Shown here: one piece after another, positions 41,305-52,152 of the stretch | Layout of the letters: each line of letters starts with the position of its first letter | How positions within the stretch are numbered: the first letter of the stretch is position 1 | Source of the DNA: Symsagittifera roscoffensis | Lineage: Eukaryota > Xenacoelomorpha > Acoela > Convolutidae | Assembly: GCF_963678635.1 (NCBI RefSeq) | Contig: NC_087062.1 | Coordinates: forward strand, 25,252,177 to 25,316,176 | DNA: 64,000 bases | Direction: 5' to 3' | Made by a program: the position numbers and the translations under genes | The notes under the pieces: generated by a model | The model's database searches: none | The model's input: only the letters and a program-made list of their open reading frames with translations | What the model was told of the DNA's origin: nothing

Positions 41305-43176
41305 TCTGTCTAATTTGCATCCCGTCCTTACTCTCGTGGTCTCGGTGATGTACTTCCCATTCTTCTTCGGGCAGCGTTCCCAAGAAAGGTACTCTGGCTG
41401 AGGCTTCTATTCTTCTCCTCCTAGGTGATTCCATGAGGATTCTCTGGTCGTTATTTCTTGAATTGCCAGGAGAGCTGCTCTTCGGCAAATTCCGTTTCAT
41501 TTCCAGAAAGGCTGACGGAGGCTCCAGTGTCGAGATGCCTTCATCCGCTGGCTCAGTCGTTTCCAACGTATCTGCATTGTTCTCAAGATCACTGAAGATA
41601 TTGAAATCCAGGCTGGATGTTCCTCCTGTCGATGCCCTGTCGTCTTCCCCACCAGCTTGATCTTGTTGCATGGGTTCTTCGGTTTGACGGCTTCCTCCCT
41701 GTCCGTCATCTCCTTCTGACTTATCCTTGTTCGAGCTCGATGGTCCTTTTTCATCATTGTCGTCTTCTTCCTGGAATCTCGGTATGAGCAATGTACCGGC
41801 CGATTTATCTTCCTCTTCTCCATGGACCACTTTGATTTCTTCGCAGCCGAAGGGTGCTAGGAAGGTTCTCGTCTGCAGTATTCCTCCCACTTTCATCTCC
41901 TGTTTTACGCTAGTCAGGATTAATGAGGCTTCAGGCAATTCGATCCTGCCTCTCATCCTCATCGGAGCTAAGCCTAATCCCTTCCACTCCTCATCAAATC
42001 TTCCAGGCTTGGGAGTCGCGGCGTTGCTTATTCGCCTTCTCGTCGCTTGATCCGTGTATGCAAATCGTGTGTACTGTAACACGGCGGCATTTCTCCCTAC
42101 AAAGTATGGATCCATCGTTCCCACGAAATTCCCTACTCTCCTTTCATTGGTTTCGAATGCTCTCAACCTAGGAGTTTGTACCACGGAGACTGCTCCGAGC
42201 AACATCCTTCTTATCAGAGGGAATTCAGGGATTGCCTCCGGCAGCTTCTTGTAATCACCCCAGTCCTTCGTCTCTTCTCTCACTTTGTGATATGCTGCAC
42301 TGAGACGAGGCACTCTGGTTATTTCACCATTCGTTTTATCATAGGGTCTCAGATTCCAAAGCTTTGGAAACACCTCGATGTGTCCTCTTTCTACTTCTCC
42401 CATGCGATCACGGAAGTGATCGTCAAAATTGATGACTGTCATCTCTGGCTCCGATATTTTCGCAAATAACAGATCTTCACTCATGAGCTCCCGCAATGTG
42501 TGCTGCTCACACCAGTTCAGTGTACTACCGTCCACTGCCGATATGAGGTTCAGGTGCAGCACCGACCTCCTATATGCTTCCACCTTAACGTCAGGAAACG
42601 CAAACGTGACTGCTGGTCCATAGATCACTGTCACGAACTCTGTGACTCCTCTGATCAGCGCCAAGAGATCGGTTCTCATAGCCAAACTCAGATCGGTTAA
42701 CAGCGGCATGCCTCCAACATGTCGTCTAACATCTTCCTCTCTTTCAATCGTCTCGTCTTCTCCCGTTCCAAAGCGATTTTTTTGAAGAGATACTGGATAA
42801 GAGTGTGTCTCAGGTCTCTTATCTTGTTCCACGAGTCCGTGGATTTCTTCATATCCAAGTTCCTCACTCTCTCTCTCTCATCTGCTCTGGACAACGTGCC
42901 AGTTTCATCAGTCCTCCTAAGTTTCCGTGGGAAATTGCAATCAATGTCAGAAGTCCGTCTAGCCGCAGGTTCTGGATTCCATCGGTGAGCAGTATCGCCG
43001 GTCCTTTCACGAAATTCTCTGCTCCGAACGTCACGAACAAGGCTATTAGTTCCACTATCGATACTTCCACTCCTGCTTGGAGGAATTCTTTTATCAAGTA
43101 GTGCGAGACTTTCGGGTAAACTTTTGCCAAGAAGGACGCGCTCCCAACCCTTCCAACATGCTGTCTGTCCGTTCAA
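41204..43176 (-). pseudogene. Middle part of the second polyprotein, element 2 (frame-broken)
   Basis: The frame 42832-41204 includes GGMPLLTDLSLAMR, IYGPAVTFAFPD and NWCEQHTLRELMS, which align with GMPLLTDLCLAMR, IYGPAVTYAFPD and NWCQQEVLRARMS of element 1, and then an acidic linker. Upstream, 43130-42864 carries the hydrophobic segment (VELIALFVTFGAENFVKGPA), a counterpart of the possible membrane segment in element 1. At least two frame changes lie between 43176 and 42700. Confidence 0.7.
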
Positions 43177-44587
43177 AACCCTCCTGTCCCTTCACTTCCT
43201 GGGTCCAGAAGGTTTCTAGAGTAATCTGACACATTCTGTTCACAAATTCAGCGGTCTTTTCTCCGGCATTTTCCGCCAGGTTCACCTCCTTCAACAAGTA
43301 GGCATGTATCTTTGTGATCATCACGGGGCCTTCCTCAAAAGCATCTGCACCCAATGCCGCTACTCTAGGGTTCAGGTGTAGCCACTGGTTGGCTTCCGGC
43401 TTGGTTCTCAGAACCATCGCCTCCAAATGAGCTCTCGTCTCTAGTGAATTTTTCCTTCTTGTGTCTTCACTTGCCACTTCCATTGCTCGGAACCATAAGT
43501 TGTTGGACATCGCCGCGATCACTCGATGGTCGTCGTCTACTCCTGGTTTCAGTTTGAGTTGTCGACTGAAATTGGACAGTTCCAACCCCAGCACCTCATC
43601 CAATACTAACATGTGTAGCGCATGGTCCTTGAATCCTCTCATCGCGTTTGAGATATCTGACCACACTGCAGGCAGTTCAGCCTTGAGTGGCCTCAGGTTC
43701 TCCATCTCTATCATGCGATTCGGGGCTGATATGATCACATCATATTTTCCTTCCGAAAGTAAGGTCACAATCGCATACACAAATTTCAGTCCATCCGAGA
43801 GATGTGCATATCCCGGAGACAACGCGAATACTACTCTCAGTGTCATTTTATTGAATGACCCCTCCTTCGTCGCATCCACCACTTCACCCATCGACTCAAG
43901 GATATCTTTTATCGCTGGCCATACAGCGTTCTCTGCTGTTGTAGGATCTCTGAGTCTGCTCAGAAAGTCTCTACTGTGTAGATGGTCATTGATGCCAGCA
44001 AACACAATCGTGATTGGGTTCATGTCCGTCTGCCTTTGTACCCCTATAGCCAGAGATATCGATTGCAGTAGGTCCAAGTCGACAGCTGCCAACATTATGA
44101 CGTCCGGCCAAAACAAAGACTTGGAGGTGTACACGAACTCTGAATTCGCTACTACCATAATCTTGGCCTTCCTCATCTCTGCTTTGTCATAGGCGGCGAA
44201 GATGGTCTCATCTTTCTTTATCGCTATCAATCCGCCATATCTTTGGGCATCACCATCATGATTCACTAGTTTTGGGTATACTCTTTCCTTCACATGACCA
44301 GGGGGTGTCGTCAGTTGCATGAATATCTTCACGTGTTGCCCAATCGGCGCTCTCGTCGTCAGGAATCTTCCTGGTCTCTCTTCACGATTCCCCTCATCAT
44401 GATTCAGCCTCACATCTTGCAATGGTCTCGCATTCACTGGTCCCATCGTATTGTTAGAGGGCAGTCCCTCTAAGTCAGCAAATCTCAAGGCCGTCGTGGA
44501 GCTGAAATTTATGCTAGCGGCTATCAACCAGTCTACGCCGGTTATCGAGTATAATCTGCTGACGGATAGCGTCGCTCCATTTAGCAT
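43094..44587 (-). pseudogene. Second SGNH-like domain of element 2
   Basis: The 497-codon frame covers VDWLIAAS, TMGPVNARPL, IMVVANSEFVYTS, FAGINDHLH, FALSPGYAHL, ISAPNR and VDDDHRVI, each with a counterpart in residues 600-960 of the element 1 protein. The conserved G-x-N-D-H-L-H and D-D-H motifs resemble SGNH blocks III and V. The block I serine is present as NSE in place of GSD. It then runs on into the segment opposite the N gap of element 1, which shows that segment is short. Confidence 0.7.
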
Positions 44588-44617
44588 CCTCCTCGCATCT
44601 TCGATGAAGCTTACCCT

Positions 44618-45740
44618 CTAGAGATCCAGCTTCATTAGCTCATCTTTGTATATATGCCAGGGAGACGGTATGGGTCTTGACCACATCAACGAGCCTCTGC
44701 TCGGACGTCTCTCCTCTCGACTGGTACTTGTCGTCTCCGATCTAGTGTCCGATCTAGTGTCCGATCTAGACGTGCCGGCTGTCTCTTCGATTGGGTTGAC
44801 AGGTCCTATTCTTCTCCTAGGATGGATGGTCCTCCTCATCCGCGCTTCTCCCAATCGATCTTGTACGTCTGTCCTCTGACCTGGTTCGCTGGAGCTTTGC
44901 TGCCTGTAGTTCGTGACGGCCGGGACCGTACCCAAGCGTGTTTCCAAGCTAGGAGGCATAAAGGTGGTAATCACCGCGTCACTCGCTATTCCTTCTTCCT
45001 TCAGCACTCCTGCGTCAAAGAGTTCTGCTTCCAGCTCGTTCAACCGCTCTTGGAATACTCGATTCAACCAAGCTTGTCCTTCGACACTGTCGAAGTCGAT
45101 GCCGTCCGTGGTCAGTCTGGCCTGATCCATAGCTCTCAACTCATGTTCCGGCGTTCCGACTTGCGAGGTTCCTCAAGATGTTATTCCACCTGACGACTCC
45201 CTCGTTGTGCCTTCTTCCTGATGCTGTCAGGCTTCTCATATTCATTGGCACAGTGCAAACGGTCAGTACCGCGCAATTGAATTTCTGCCAGGGGGTAGTA
45301 AACAAACACACCATCATTGACTCCCATAGCGCTTCCTGCTCATCTGAACCTCTGGAGATGTCATTCGTCCCAACTAAGATCATCACATTGGGGATCCTCC
45401 CTGGATTCATCAGTTCCACCATTCGATATAACTGGGCTATCGTCGCGCCTCCAAAGGCCATCACCGTGGTGACCCACGAGGTCCTCAAATTCGACAGCAC
45501 TCTGACCAAGATGTCTCCCAGTATCAGATGAGATGTCCCGAGTGGTGGTTGCTGCAGGTTTACTGCCGGGCTCCAAGTCGCTCGATTGAAGCAAGCTCTC
45601 GGATCTGTCTCCGGAACTCCCGTGAAATTATATTTCAATTGATTATTCTTCTGCACGTCTATTATGCGAGACACTTTCTTCGCTGGCATCTTCCGTATTC
45701 TTCTCTCTGGGGCCCTCGAGCTCCCCATGAGTGGTGTCAC
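44618..45740 (-). pseudogene. First SGNH-like domain of element 2, catalytic Ser and His lost
   Basis: Frames 45740-45141 and 45139-44618 together cover the first SGNH domain. Block I reads LILGDILVRV, with Ile (ATC, 45512-45510) where element 1 has the catalytic Ser (AGC). Block III VGTNDISRG is intact. Block V reads DGIDFDS, with Asp (GAC, 45097-45095) for the catalytic His. The domain therefore keeps its fold motifs but not its triad. A frame break lies between the blocks at about 45140. Downstream is a Ser- and Arg-rich linker with three SDTRSDTRSET-like repeats. Confidence 0.75.
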
Positions 45741-45741
45741 G

Positions 45742-46740
45742 TCACTTATCCCCTGTCTGATAACGGTCGTGGAGAGTCACCCCGGAACCTGGCGCATTCT
45801 TGTTAGCGAACAGTCGTCCAGCTGTCTCTATCAGCTTCCTCACTGTCCGTTCCACGACGGGGTCACCCAAGGTGTCACTAGGATCCGGGATTGTTACTCG
45901 ATTTGTCTCTGCTGGGAGCCGTGTCTCCGTTGTTTGACTCATTTCTCGAGGCGTCAAAAGCTCCATCGGGAACTGCCCATGAGGAATATCCCTTGTAGGT
46001 ATCACTTTCTCCACGGCCGTTGTCAACGCCATCTGCTCCGATCGCTCTTTGTAGTCCTGCCTCAAGCGCTCAATCTCTTGACCTTGCTTTTTGTTGCAAT
46101 CTTCAAACAACTTTCTCCACATGTCCCGATCTTCCTCCATCTGGAGCATGCTTCTGGTCATCTCGTCCAGCTCCTTCTTCGTACTTTTCAGTTCATCGTT
46201 CATCTCATCCAGATCTTGCATGGTTTGGTTCGTCTGAACTTTCTGTCCTACTTTCGCCCCTTTTGGTGGCACAGCTGCTCTCAGTGGTGAACCAGACGAG
46301 GTCGCCTCACTGTTCATCTCCCGATGCATTCTCGTCAGCCCAGGTTTGGGCTTGGAGGGCATAGGCATCTCACCTGGTTGGTAGGTCCTAGAACTTCCCA
46401 GTCCAGGCTCATTCGCCAAGTCACTCCCTGAGAGAGCCCCGTTTCTCCACCTCATCACTCTCATGTTCGTGCGGTCTAGTACTCCCCTTTCTCCATATGC
46501 TGCCATCAACAGGACTTCCGTGGGGCGGTCCCCACGGTTGTCGTGCCCCAAGATGTTGATCAGGGCGGTCAGCAACATGACTACTTCTGGGTCCTCCAGA
46601 GCGAAGTCCCGATCGATCAGCCGACAATAGATCGCATCTATCATCGGTTCTACATATGCCTCTGCCAGGTCCATCAATTCATCTAAGTTGAAATTGTCCA
46701 TACTGTTCTTCAGATTTGATTTGATTCGATTCGATTCCAA
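45742..46740 (-). CDS. N-terminal module and coiled coil of the second polyprotein, element 2
   Basis: The 332-codon frame starts MESNRIKSNLKNSMDNFN. Residues 25-125 (MIDAIYCRLIDRDF..VVMLLTALINIL..PTEVLLMAAYGERG..LANEPGLGSS) match the 122-codon module of element 1. A coiled coil follows at about 170-250 (LDEMNDELKSTKKELDEMTR), matching the coiled coil that in element 1 lies across the frame break. The frame ends at TGA 45742, and the next segment (MTPLMGSSR) is in the +1 frame. The two elements thus break at different places, so neither break is likely to be a conserved programmed signal. The family is unrecognised. Confidence 0.7.
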   Translation of the reverse strand: MESNRIKSNLKNSMDNFNLDELMDLAEAYVEPMIDAIYCRLIDRDFALEDPEVVMLLTALINILGHDNRGDRPTEVLLMAAYGERGVLDRTNMRVMRWRNGALSGSDLANEPGLGSSRTYQPGEMPMPSKPKPGLTRMHREMNSEATSSGSPLRAAVPPKGAKVGQKVQTNQTMQDLDEMNDELKSTKKELDEMTRSMLQMEEDRDMWRKLFEDCNKKQGQEIERLRQDYKERSEQMALTTAVEKVIPTRDIPHGQFPMELLTPREMSQTTETRLPAETNRVTIPDPSDTLGDPVVERTVRKLIETAGRLFANKNAPGSGVTLHDRYQTGDK

Positions 46741-47096
46741 GGTTTTGACTCAAGTGAGTAATTAAATGATCAATCAGGATCTAGAAAAGAAGTCACAAAT
46801 ATCACACTTGTCAGTTTCACCTTAACATATATCGTTAAAATTTGCTTAAAAACAGTTCAGATAAAAAGATATTTATCCTAAAATTTAATAAAATCAATTG
46901 GTCTCTAAAATTTTATAACTCTACCTAAGATTGGACAGTCCAAACTTTGGATCTATTCCTAAGATCGTCATTCAGTTGTTTATGGTCACTAACCCCTACT
47001 TACCCATGATCTTAATAACCTAACACATAACATAACATAACATAAGACATATTACATACAACTTATTCTTTGGCCTAACACCCTCTCGCACCTCAC
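46741..47096 (-). other. Spacer between pol and second coding region, element 2
   Basis: AT-rich and non-coding, with a CATAACATAACATAACATAA microsatellite at about 47025-47045 and a splice acceptor candidate at 46792-46781. Confidence 0.7.
46781..46792 (-). promoter_or_regulatory. Candidate 3' splice site, element 2
   Basis: The minus strand reads CTTCTTTTCTAG followed by ATCCTGATTGA, 40 bases before the start codon at 46740. Its position and the following ATC match the element 1 acceptor at 23738-23750. Confidence 0.6.
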
Positions 47097-48200
47097 TCAG
47101 CCTATACTTAAGTAATTTTTCTTATGTAGATATACTTGTATATTCGTATCAGAGAATATCACGTGCACAAGCGCGTACAATTCCCGAGGATGCAGTCTTT
47201 CTCTGTTTGGATCGTACACTGGAAGCGAGAGCTCCTTCACGTCCATTTCCCAAAGGAAGTCCCTCAGCCTCGTCAAGGACAAGAAGGTTCTCTGGGTCCA
47301 CGTGCTGCTTCTCCGTCGCCCTCGTTACCAAGAAGCATAGGTATTTTCCCGGTATCTGGGACGCCGCCGGAGGTAAGGCTGCTACGCCCCCTATCCCTGA
47401 ACTTTGCTTCCAAAGGAATTCCACGTTTTTGTATTCTCTCTTAAAATCTGCCGCTAGCGCTGTCCTAAAACTCATGTCTGCTGTGATTGCTATCGCACAT
47501 GTTCTATTAGTGAGTATGAAATCACTGTCTGTTAGTATTATGTTACTTGAATATTCATTTGGTAAGTTAAAATATGACTCAACTACCCTGCCTATGTCAG
47601 GTTTCTTAGGTTCTTCGCCTGTCTCTGCTTCTAAGTCTCCTGTTTCTCTTGCTATTCTTAATTTTTTTTTATCAAGTTTTCAGTGTGGGTAAGTCCTACC
47701 CCCACTCCCCGGACAAAAATATCCATCGACGTCCCCGTCGATCGCATACCGGGTATCAAGCCAAGGTTAGAAGCCGGAATGAGTAGTCGTCCTTCCTGGG
47801 CAGCCCAGGAAGGATCGTCTCGTTCGGTCTTGATGTATTTCATGCTTTCACGATCTACGTCTTGAATCGTGACACTGGTCACCTCAGGATCCGAGGTCGT
47901 TTTTTTCAGCCACTCTAAGACACGCAGGTTCGTCAAGTCTTGTTCATATGACTGCTGTTGCTCGTCGTCGAATTCTACCTCGGGTTTCGACCAGTCGTCA
48001 ACCCACTCATCGTCGTGATCATCGACTATGTCAATGTCTTGTGACACAGTTATTTCCTCTAGACCCACTACTTCCTCCACTATCTTCTTCAGATCTATCC
48101 TATCCACTAAAAAGTCGTCACCGTAAGGATTGTATTTCTTTCTTGGTCTCGTCCCGTCCTTCTGACGAGTCTGTATCGTGAACGGAAGATCCGGTTCCAA
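47097..48200 (-). pseudogene. Pol C-terminal tail with macro-like domain, element 2 (frame-broken)
   Basis: Frame 48200-47658 carries the acidic tail and FVRGVGVGLTHTENL. Frames 47475-47149 and 47282-47097 carry the macro-like domain: MSFRTALAADFKREYKNVEF, GGVAALPP, KYLCFLVTR, and after a frame change ELSLPVYDPNRERL, YALVHVIFSDTNIQVYLHKK. The same odd YDPNR loop is kept as in element 1. The stop after NYLSIG matches the end of element 1 Pol. Confidence 0.75.
47674..47745 (-). promoter_or_regulatory. Central PPT-like block, element 2
   Basis: On the minus strand it reads TTGTCCGGGGAGTGGGGGTA and onward, nearly identical to 22819-22890 of element 1. The GTCCGGGGAG core is 47714-47705. The midpoint of this element is about 48185. 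Confidence 0.6.
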
Positions 48201-50083
48201 GTTCTTGGCAACCTCTATCTGTTCGGGATCCTGCCAATCTTCCTCTGCGTAGGGTAAGGTTTCATGGTCCGCTTCGATCTCCTCGTTTGGATCCAGGTCC
48301 AGCGGTGTATCCGTACCTTCCTCTACGACTTCGTTTCCATCGTTCTTGTCCCTGGTGCCCTTTTAATTGACCTCACAAGCAGGATCCATCATTAGATAAT
48401 CCCCTTCTTCCATGTCTGCAGGTATACACCAGTCTTCTGTCGATGAATTGTGTGGCTTGATGTTCTCGTAGTGGGCGGCTCGGCCAGTACTCAGTCTATA
48501 AAAGCGTCCCTCCTGGTGCACCTCTGTAATCATGAAGGGTCCCCTCCATTTTTTCAGGAGCTTTTTCGTCCCTTTCGGTGGTATAACGTTCTGAAATACC
48601 CATACGTATTAAGCCTTTGCACCAGCTGCTTTCTTGTCGAATCTTTTCCTCTGCCTTGCCTGTGCCTGCTGAGTATTTCGTCTACACAAATCGTTCAACT
48701 CCTGTTGGTGTCTGATCACATCCCTCACTTAGACCTGTGGGGACGTTTTCTTTCCCTCATACTCTGGGTAGAAGAAGGTTAAGGGTAAAGACTTTTCGTG
48801 TCCAGTTAGCATCATGTGTGGACTGACTCCGTTGGTGGAGTGTTGCGTGCTGTTATATGCTCCCATCACCTGTGGAAGGTATCTGTCCCAATCGGTCATG
48901 TACCTGGAACAATATATTCTCAGCATCGACACTAACGTCCTATTCTGTCTTTCCACTAAGCCATTCGTCTGAGGGTGGTATGTCGTGGAGTGAGCCTGAG
49001 CGACCTGTGAGCGTCTCATAAGCTCTTTCGTAAGCTCTCCTACGAAAGCTGTTCCATTATCCGAATGAAACGTCATCGGGAACCATGTCTTGCTATCCAA
49101 GTATTGATCAGGTGGTCGCATGTCTCTTCCGCCGAGGCAGTTATGCAGGGCACGGCCTCTGCATACTTCGTAAAATGATCTATCATGACCAGCACCTGAT
49201 TATAACCATTGTCTGTCATGCATATCTTTTGGTGATCTATCTGCACCACCTCGTTGAATTGAGACGACTCGATCGATTGTAAAGGAAATCGCAACTTCCT
49301 TGGATCCTTGACCTGCTGGCATGACAGACATGCTGTTACCCACTTCTCGCATGCCTTTTTCATTCCAGGCCACTCAAAGCGCTTCAGGATCCTCTGATAC
49401 ACTTTGTCGATCCTCTGATGGCCCATCTGATCATGTGACCTGAACAGTAGTTCTGTCTGATAGAGTTGCGGTAACACTATCGCGTTATACTTGTATAGGA
49501 CTCTGTCTTCCTCTCTTCTTTTGCAAGCCACGATCCCGTCCTTGTTCAAATATAACATCCCTTCCTTCTGCATGAAGTACTGTCTCAGGATACGATAACT
49601 ATCTTCCTCGAGGTCCCCTTTATCTGGAGAACCATTCTCGATCCACCTTTTCAGGTTGCTTGTCATGCGATCATTTCTCTGCGCCCTTAGAAGATCCGAG
49701 AGTCTGTATCTCGCCTTCAAGTACGTCTTCATGACCCTCATCTGACTATTCAGCTCGTTGGGCTGGTGTGTGTCTTCTTCCATCTTAACGCACCAAATTT
49801 TCGCCAACGGCTGTGTTTCTTGTTTAAACGGCTGAAGATCAGTCCTGACTACCTCTTTCTGCGGCAACAGACTTATCGAACGCTTCGATACCGCTATTGT
49901 CTCCAAGTCATCCGCTGCGTTGTCAAAGACTCTTTCGCTTGGTATAAGGTAGCGATCGCTGTCAGGATCCTGGTACACCTCTCTGTCCAGGTCCCTTGCC
50001 CGAGATTCCACTAGTAGTGTGTGTATCGCTAGTTCTGACAGTTCTGATCCCGAGTTCGAGTTCCTGTCTGAATAGGTGTCCAT
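48201..50083 (-). pseudogene. Integrase region of element 2 (frame-broken)
   Basis: Frame 50083-49073 has the zinc-binding motif (HDQMGHQRIDK, CLSCQQVKD) and the first catalytic Asp (VVQIDHQKICM). Frame 49121-48729 has the second Asp (FHSDNGTAFVG) and Glu (NGLVERQNRTL), again with the D,D35E layout. Residual GPY/F-like sequence (LLKKWRGPFMITEV) can be read at about 48565-48520. In-frame TAA replaces a Glu codon in CEVN-stop-KGTRDKN at about 48364. Frame breaks lie near 49100 and 48730. Confidence 0.75.
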
Positions 50084-50161
50084 TCCTGAGTTTCGAGAAT
50101 CGTCATCCGTCGAAGAGGTTGTGCTGGAGACTGCACGCTCCTCCAGATCATGTTTGTGCCT

Positions 50162-50875
50162 TCATCGCATCCATCTGAACTCCCCGGACAAAACCCTGTT
50201 CTCTAGGTCTTGTTTCTCATCAAGAATTTTCTCGTCTATCTCAGACTCCCCGGACAAATTCTCTTGTCCCGGGTGTTGATCTTGTGATCGCTGGTTCTTC
50301 TCAGCATTCGTCTCCCCGGACAAATAGTCTTGCAGCAGATTTTGTTCTACATTTTCACCTTCCTTATCCTGGTCCACAAAGGTGACGGTTTTCTTTCGCT
50401 TGCTGCTCCCCTGTTCTTTCTGTCCGTAAGAAGTACTGGTTAAAATCTCGTGGGGTATTGAGGATACTATTTGCTGAACTATTGTCCTACAATCCCTCTC
50501 GTTCTCTTCGTGCTGTCGTCTGGACGGCATGATCTTCACCTTCTCACTGACTGTTAGCGATGCCACCGCTGCTGTCCACTCGGGGTCATCTCTGGTCACT
50601 TCCCTTTCTAGCAATCCACTCAGCATCCGCATCACTTGCGGTGTGAGCTGCACCGTTCTATCCAATAATGAGAGGCTGTTTATGTTCATGCGAGAGAGTT
50701 CTTGCTGGACCAGATTCGAGCGCAGCAATAGATCCAAGGTGACCGGGTCCTCCTTGGATAGGATCTTTATCTCGGCTGCTTTCTCTACAGGTAATTCAGG
50801 ATGCCCTGCAATTGGATGTCCAGACCTATCCAACCATCTCGTTAAGGGAAGCGCTTCATAAGTTTCTTTGTCCAA
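50162..50875 (-). pseudogene. RNase H-integrase linker of element 2
   Basis: 237 codons beginning DKETYEALPLTRWLDRSGHP, which aligns with DKETYDSLPLTRWLDKSGKP after RNase H in element 1. One base is missing just before it (about 50868-50880), which separates it from the RT frame. The later part is acidic with three LSGE peptides encoded by the same TTGTCCGGGGAG string. No catalytic motif is seen. Confidence 0.7.
50180..50321 (-). promoter_or_regulatory. Three copies of the PPT core in the element 2 linker
   Basis: CTCCCCGGAC on the plus strand (GTCCGGGGAG on the element strand) occurs at 50180-50189, 50246-50255 and 50312-50321, spaced 66 bp apart. The 66-bp spacing, a multiple of three, fits a decayed tandem repeat keeping the LSGE peptide. 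The core equals the PPT before the LTR. Confidence 0.55.
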
Positions 50876-50877
50876 TA

Positions 50878-52152
50878 CTAGAATCCCTCCGTTATTTCCG
50901 CCTGATTAGCCTGCTTCTGCTCCAATCTTTCAGTTTTCTTGCTGAGGCTATCAGCATTCTGGCGTTTATCACGCATCCTATGTTCGATTATCATATGGTA
51001 GCCATCCAATCTTACTATCCATCTACCAATATAACTCTGATCCATCGAGTAGGTCTTCAACCAAGATAACGCTCTGTTGTCCACGCGTAACTTGAAGGGA
51101 GCGCTCCCCAAGTATGCACGGTATTTTTCCACGAAGGTGACTACTGCAAACATTTCTGCTTTTGGTGCGCCATATTTCATCTCTGTGTCACTCAAGACCT
51201 TGCTGCCGTATGCAATGGGACGGAGAACCGTTCTTCCGTTCCACTCTTGCTCTTGATGCAATATTCCTGAGATGGCTACTACCGATGCGTCTGTGTCAAG
51301 AACATACATGCCCTTTTCTGTAGGCATGCCTAGCACTGGCGCTTCGCACAGTTCCCGCTTTATGTTCTCGAAAGCAACCTGTGCCTCATCGTTCCATTCG
51401 AACTTTTTCCCCTTGTTGCGCATCAGCTTCTGCATCGGGTATACCTTGTCCGCATATCCCTTTATGAATTCCCGGTAGTAATTGGCAAACCGTAGGAAGC
51501 TCATTAGCTGTGTGTCCGTTCTCGGAGCCTTCCATGTCAACACAGCCTCTACTGCTTCCGGGTCCGGCCTCACACCATGCCTATCCACCATTCTTCCCAG
51601 GTACTTTATCGAATCCCTAAGGATTTCACATTTCGATGGTTTGCACTTCAATCCTGCTCTTTTAATGCATCCAAAGACCTCATCGAGCCTATCAATGTGG
51701 TCTTCCAGTGTCGGTGTCGCTATGACTACGTCATCCACGTAACACATCACGAGATTCCCGTACTTCTTGGTCACTCTCGTCAAAGCCTGAGCCATCAGTC
51801 TTTGAAAAGTGGCCGTTGCATTGCACAAGCCGAAGGGCATCCTCTTCCACTGGTACAATCCCAATTCGCACGCGAATCCAGTTTTCTCTCTGTCCTTCTT
51901 CCGCAGGGGGACCTGCCAGAAGGCAGAACCTAAGTCCAATGTGGTGAAGAACTTGGCATCACCAAGCTTAGATAGGCTCTCGTCTATTTGCGGTATCGGG
52001 TACGCATCTTTTATCGTTACCGCGTTCAAGTAGTCGCAACAAAATCTAAGCTGCCCCCTTTCTTTTTCGCCATTACTACCCCGCAAGCCCATGGCAATTT
52101 CGAGGGTTCTATCATGTCGTATTCGAGCAACATTTCTATTTCCGCTCGGCAT
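50878..52152 (-). pseudogene. Reverse transcriptase-RNase H of element 2
   Basis: The 424-codon frame covers the RT core from LRFCCDYLNAVTIKDAYPIP through YVDDVVIATP to RNase H (VLDTDASVVAISGILHQEQ, AEMFAVV, LRVDNRALSWL) and DKRQNADSLSKK. All visible catalytic Asp residues are present. Compared with element 1 it lacks one residue in CCDFRYLNSV (CCDYLNAV). The N-terminal part is in another frame (52152 overlaps 52026), so one frameshift lies at about 52050. It ends at TAG 50880 because of a missing base. Confidence 0.8.
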
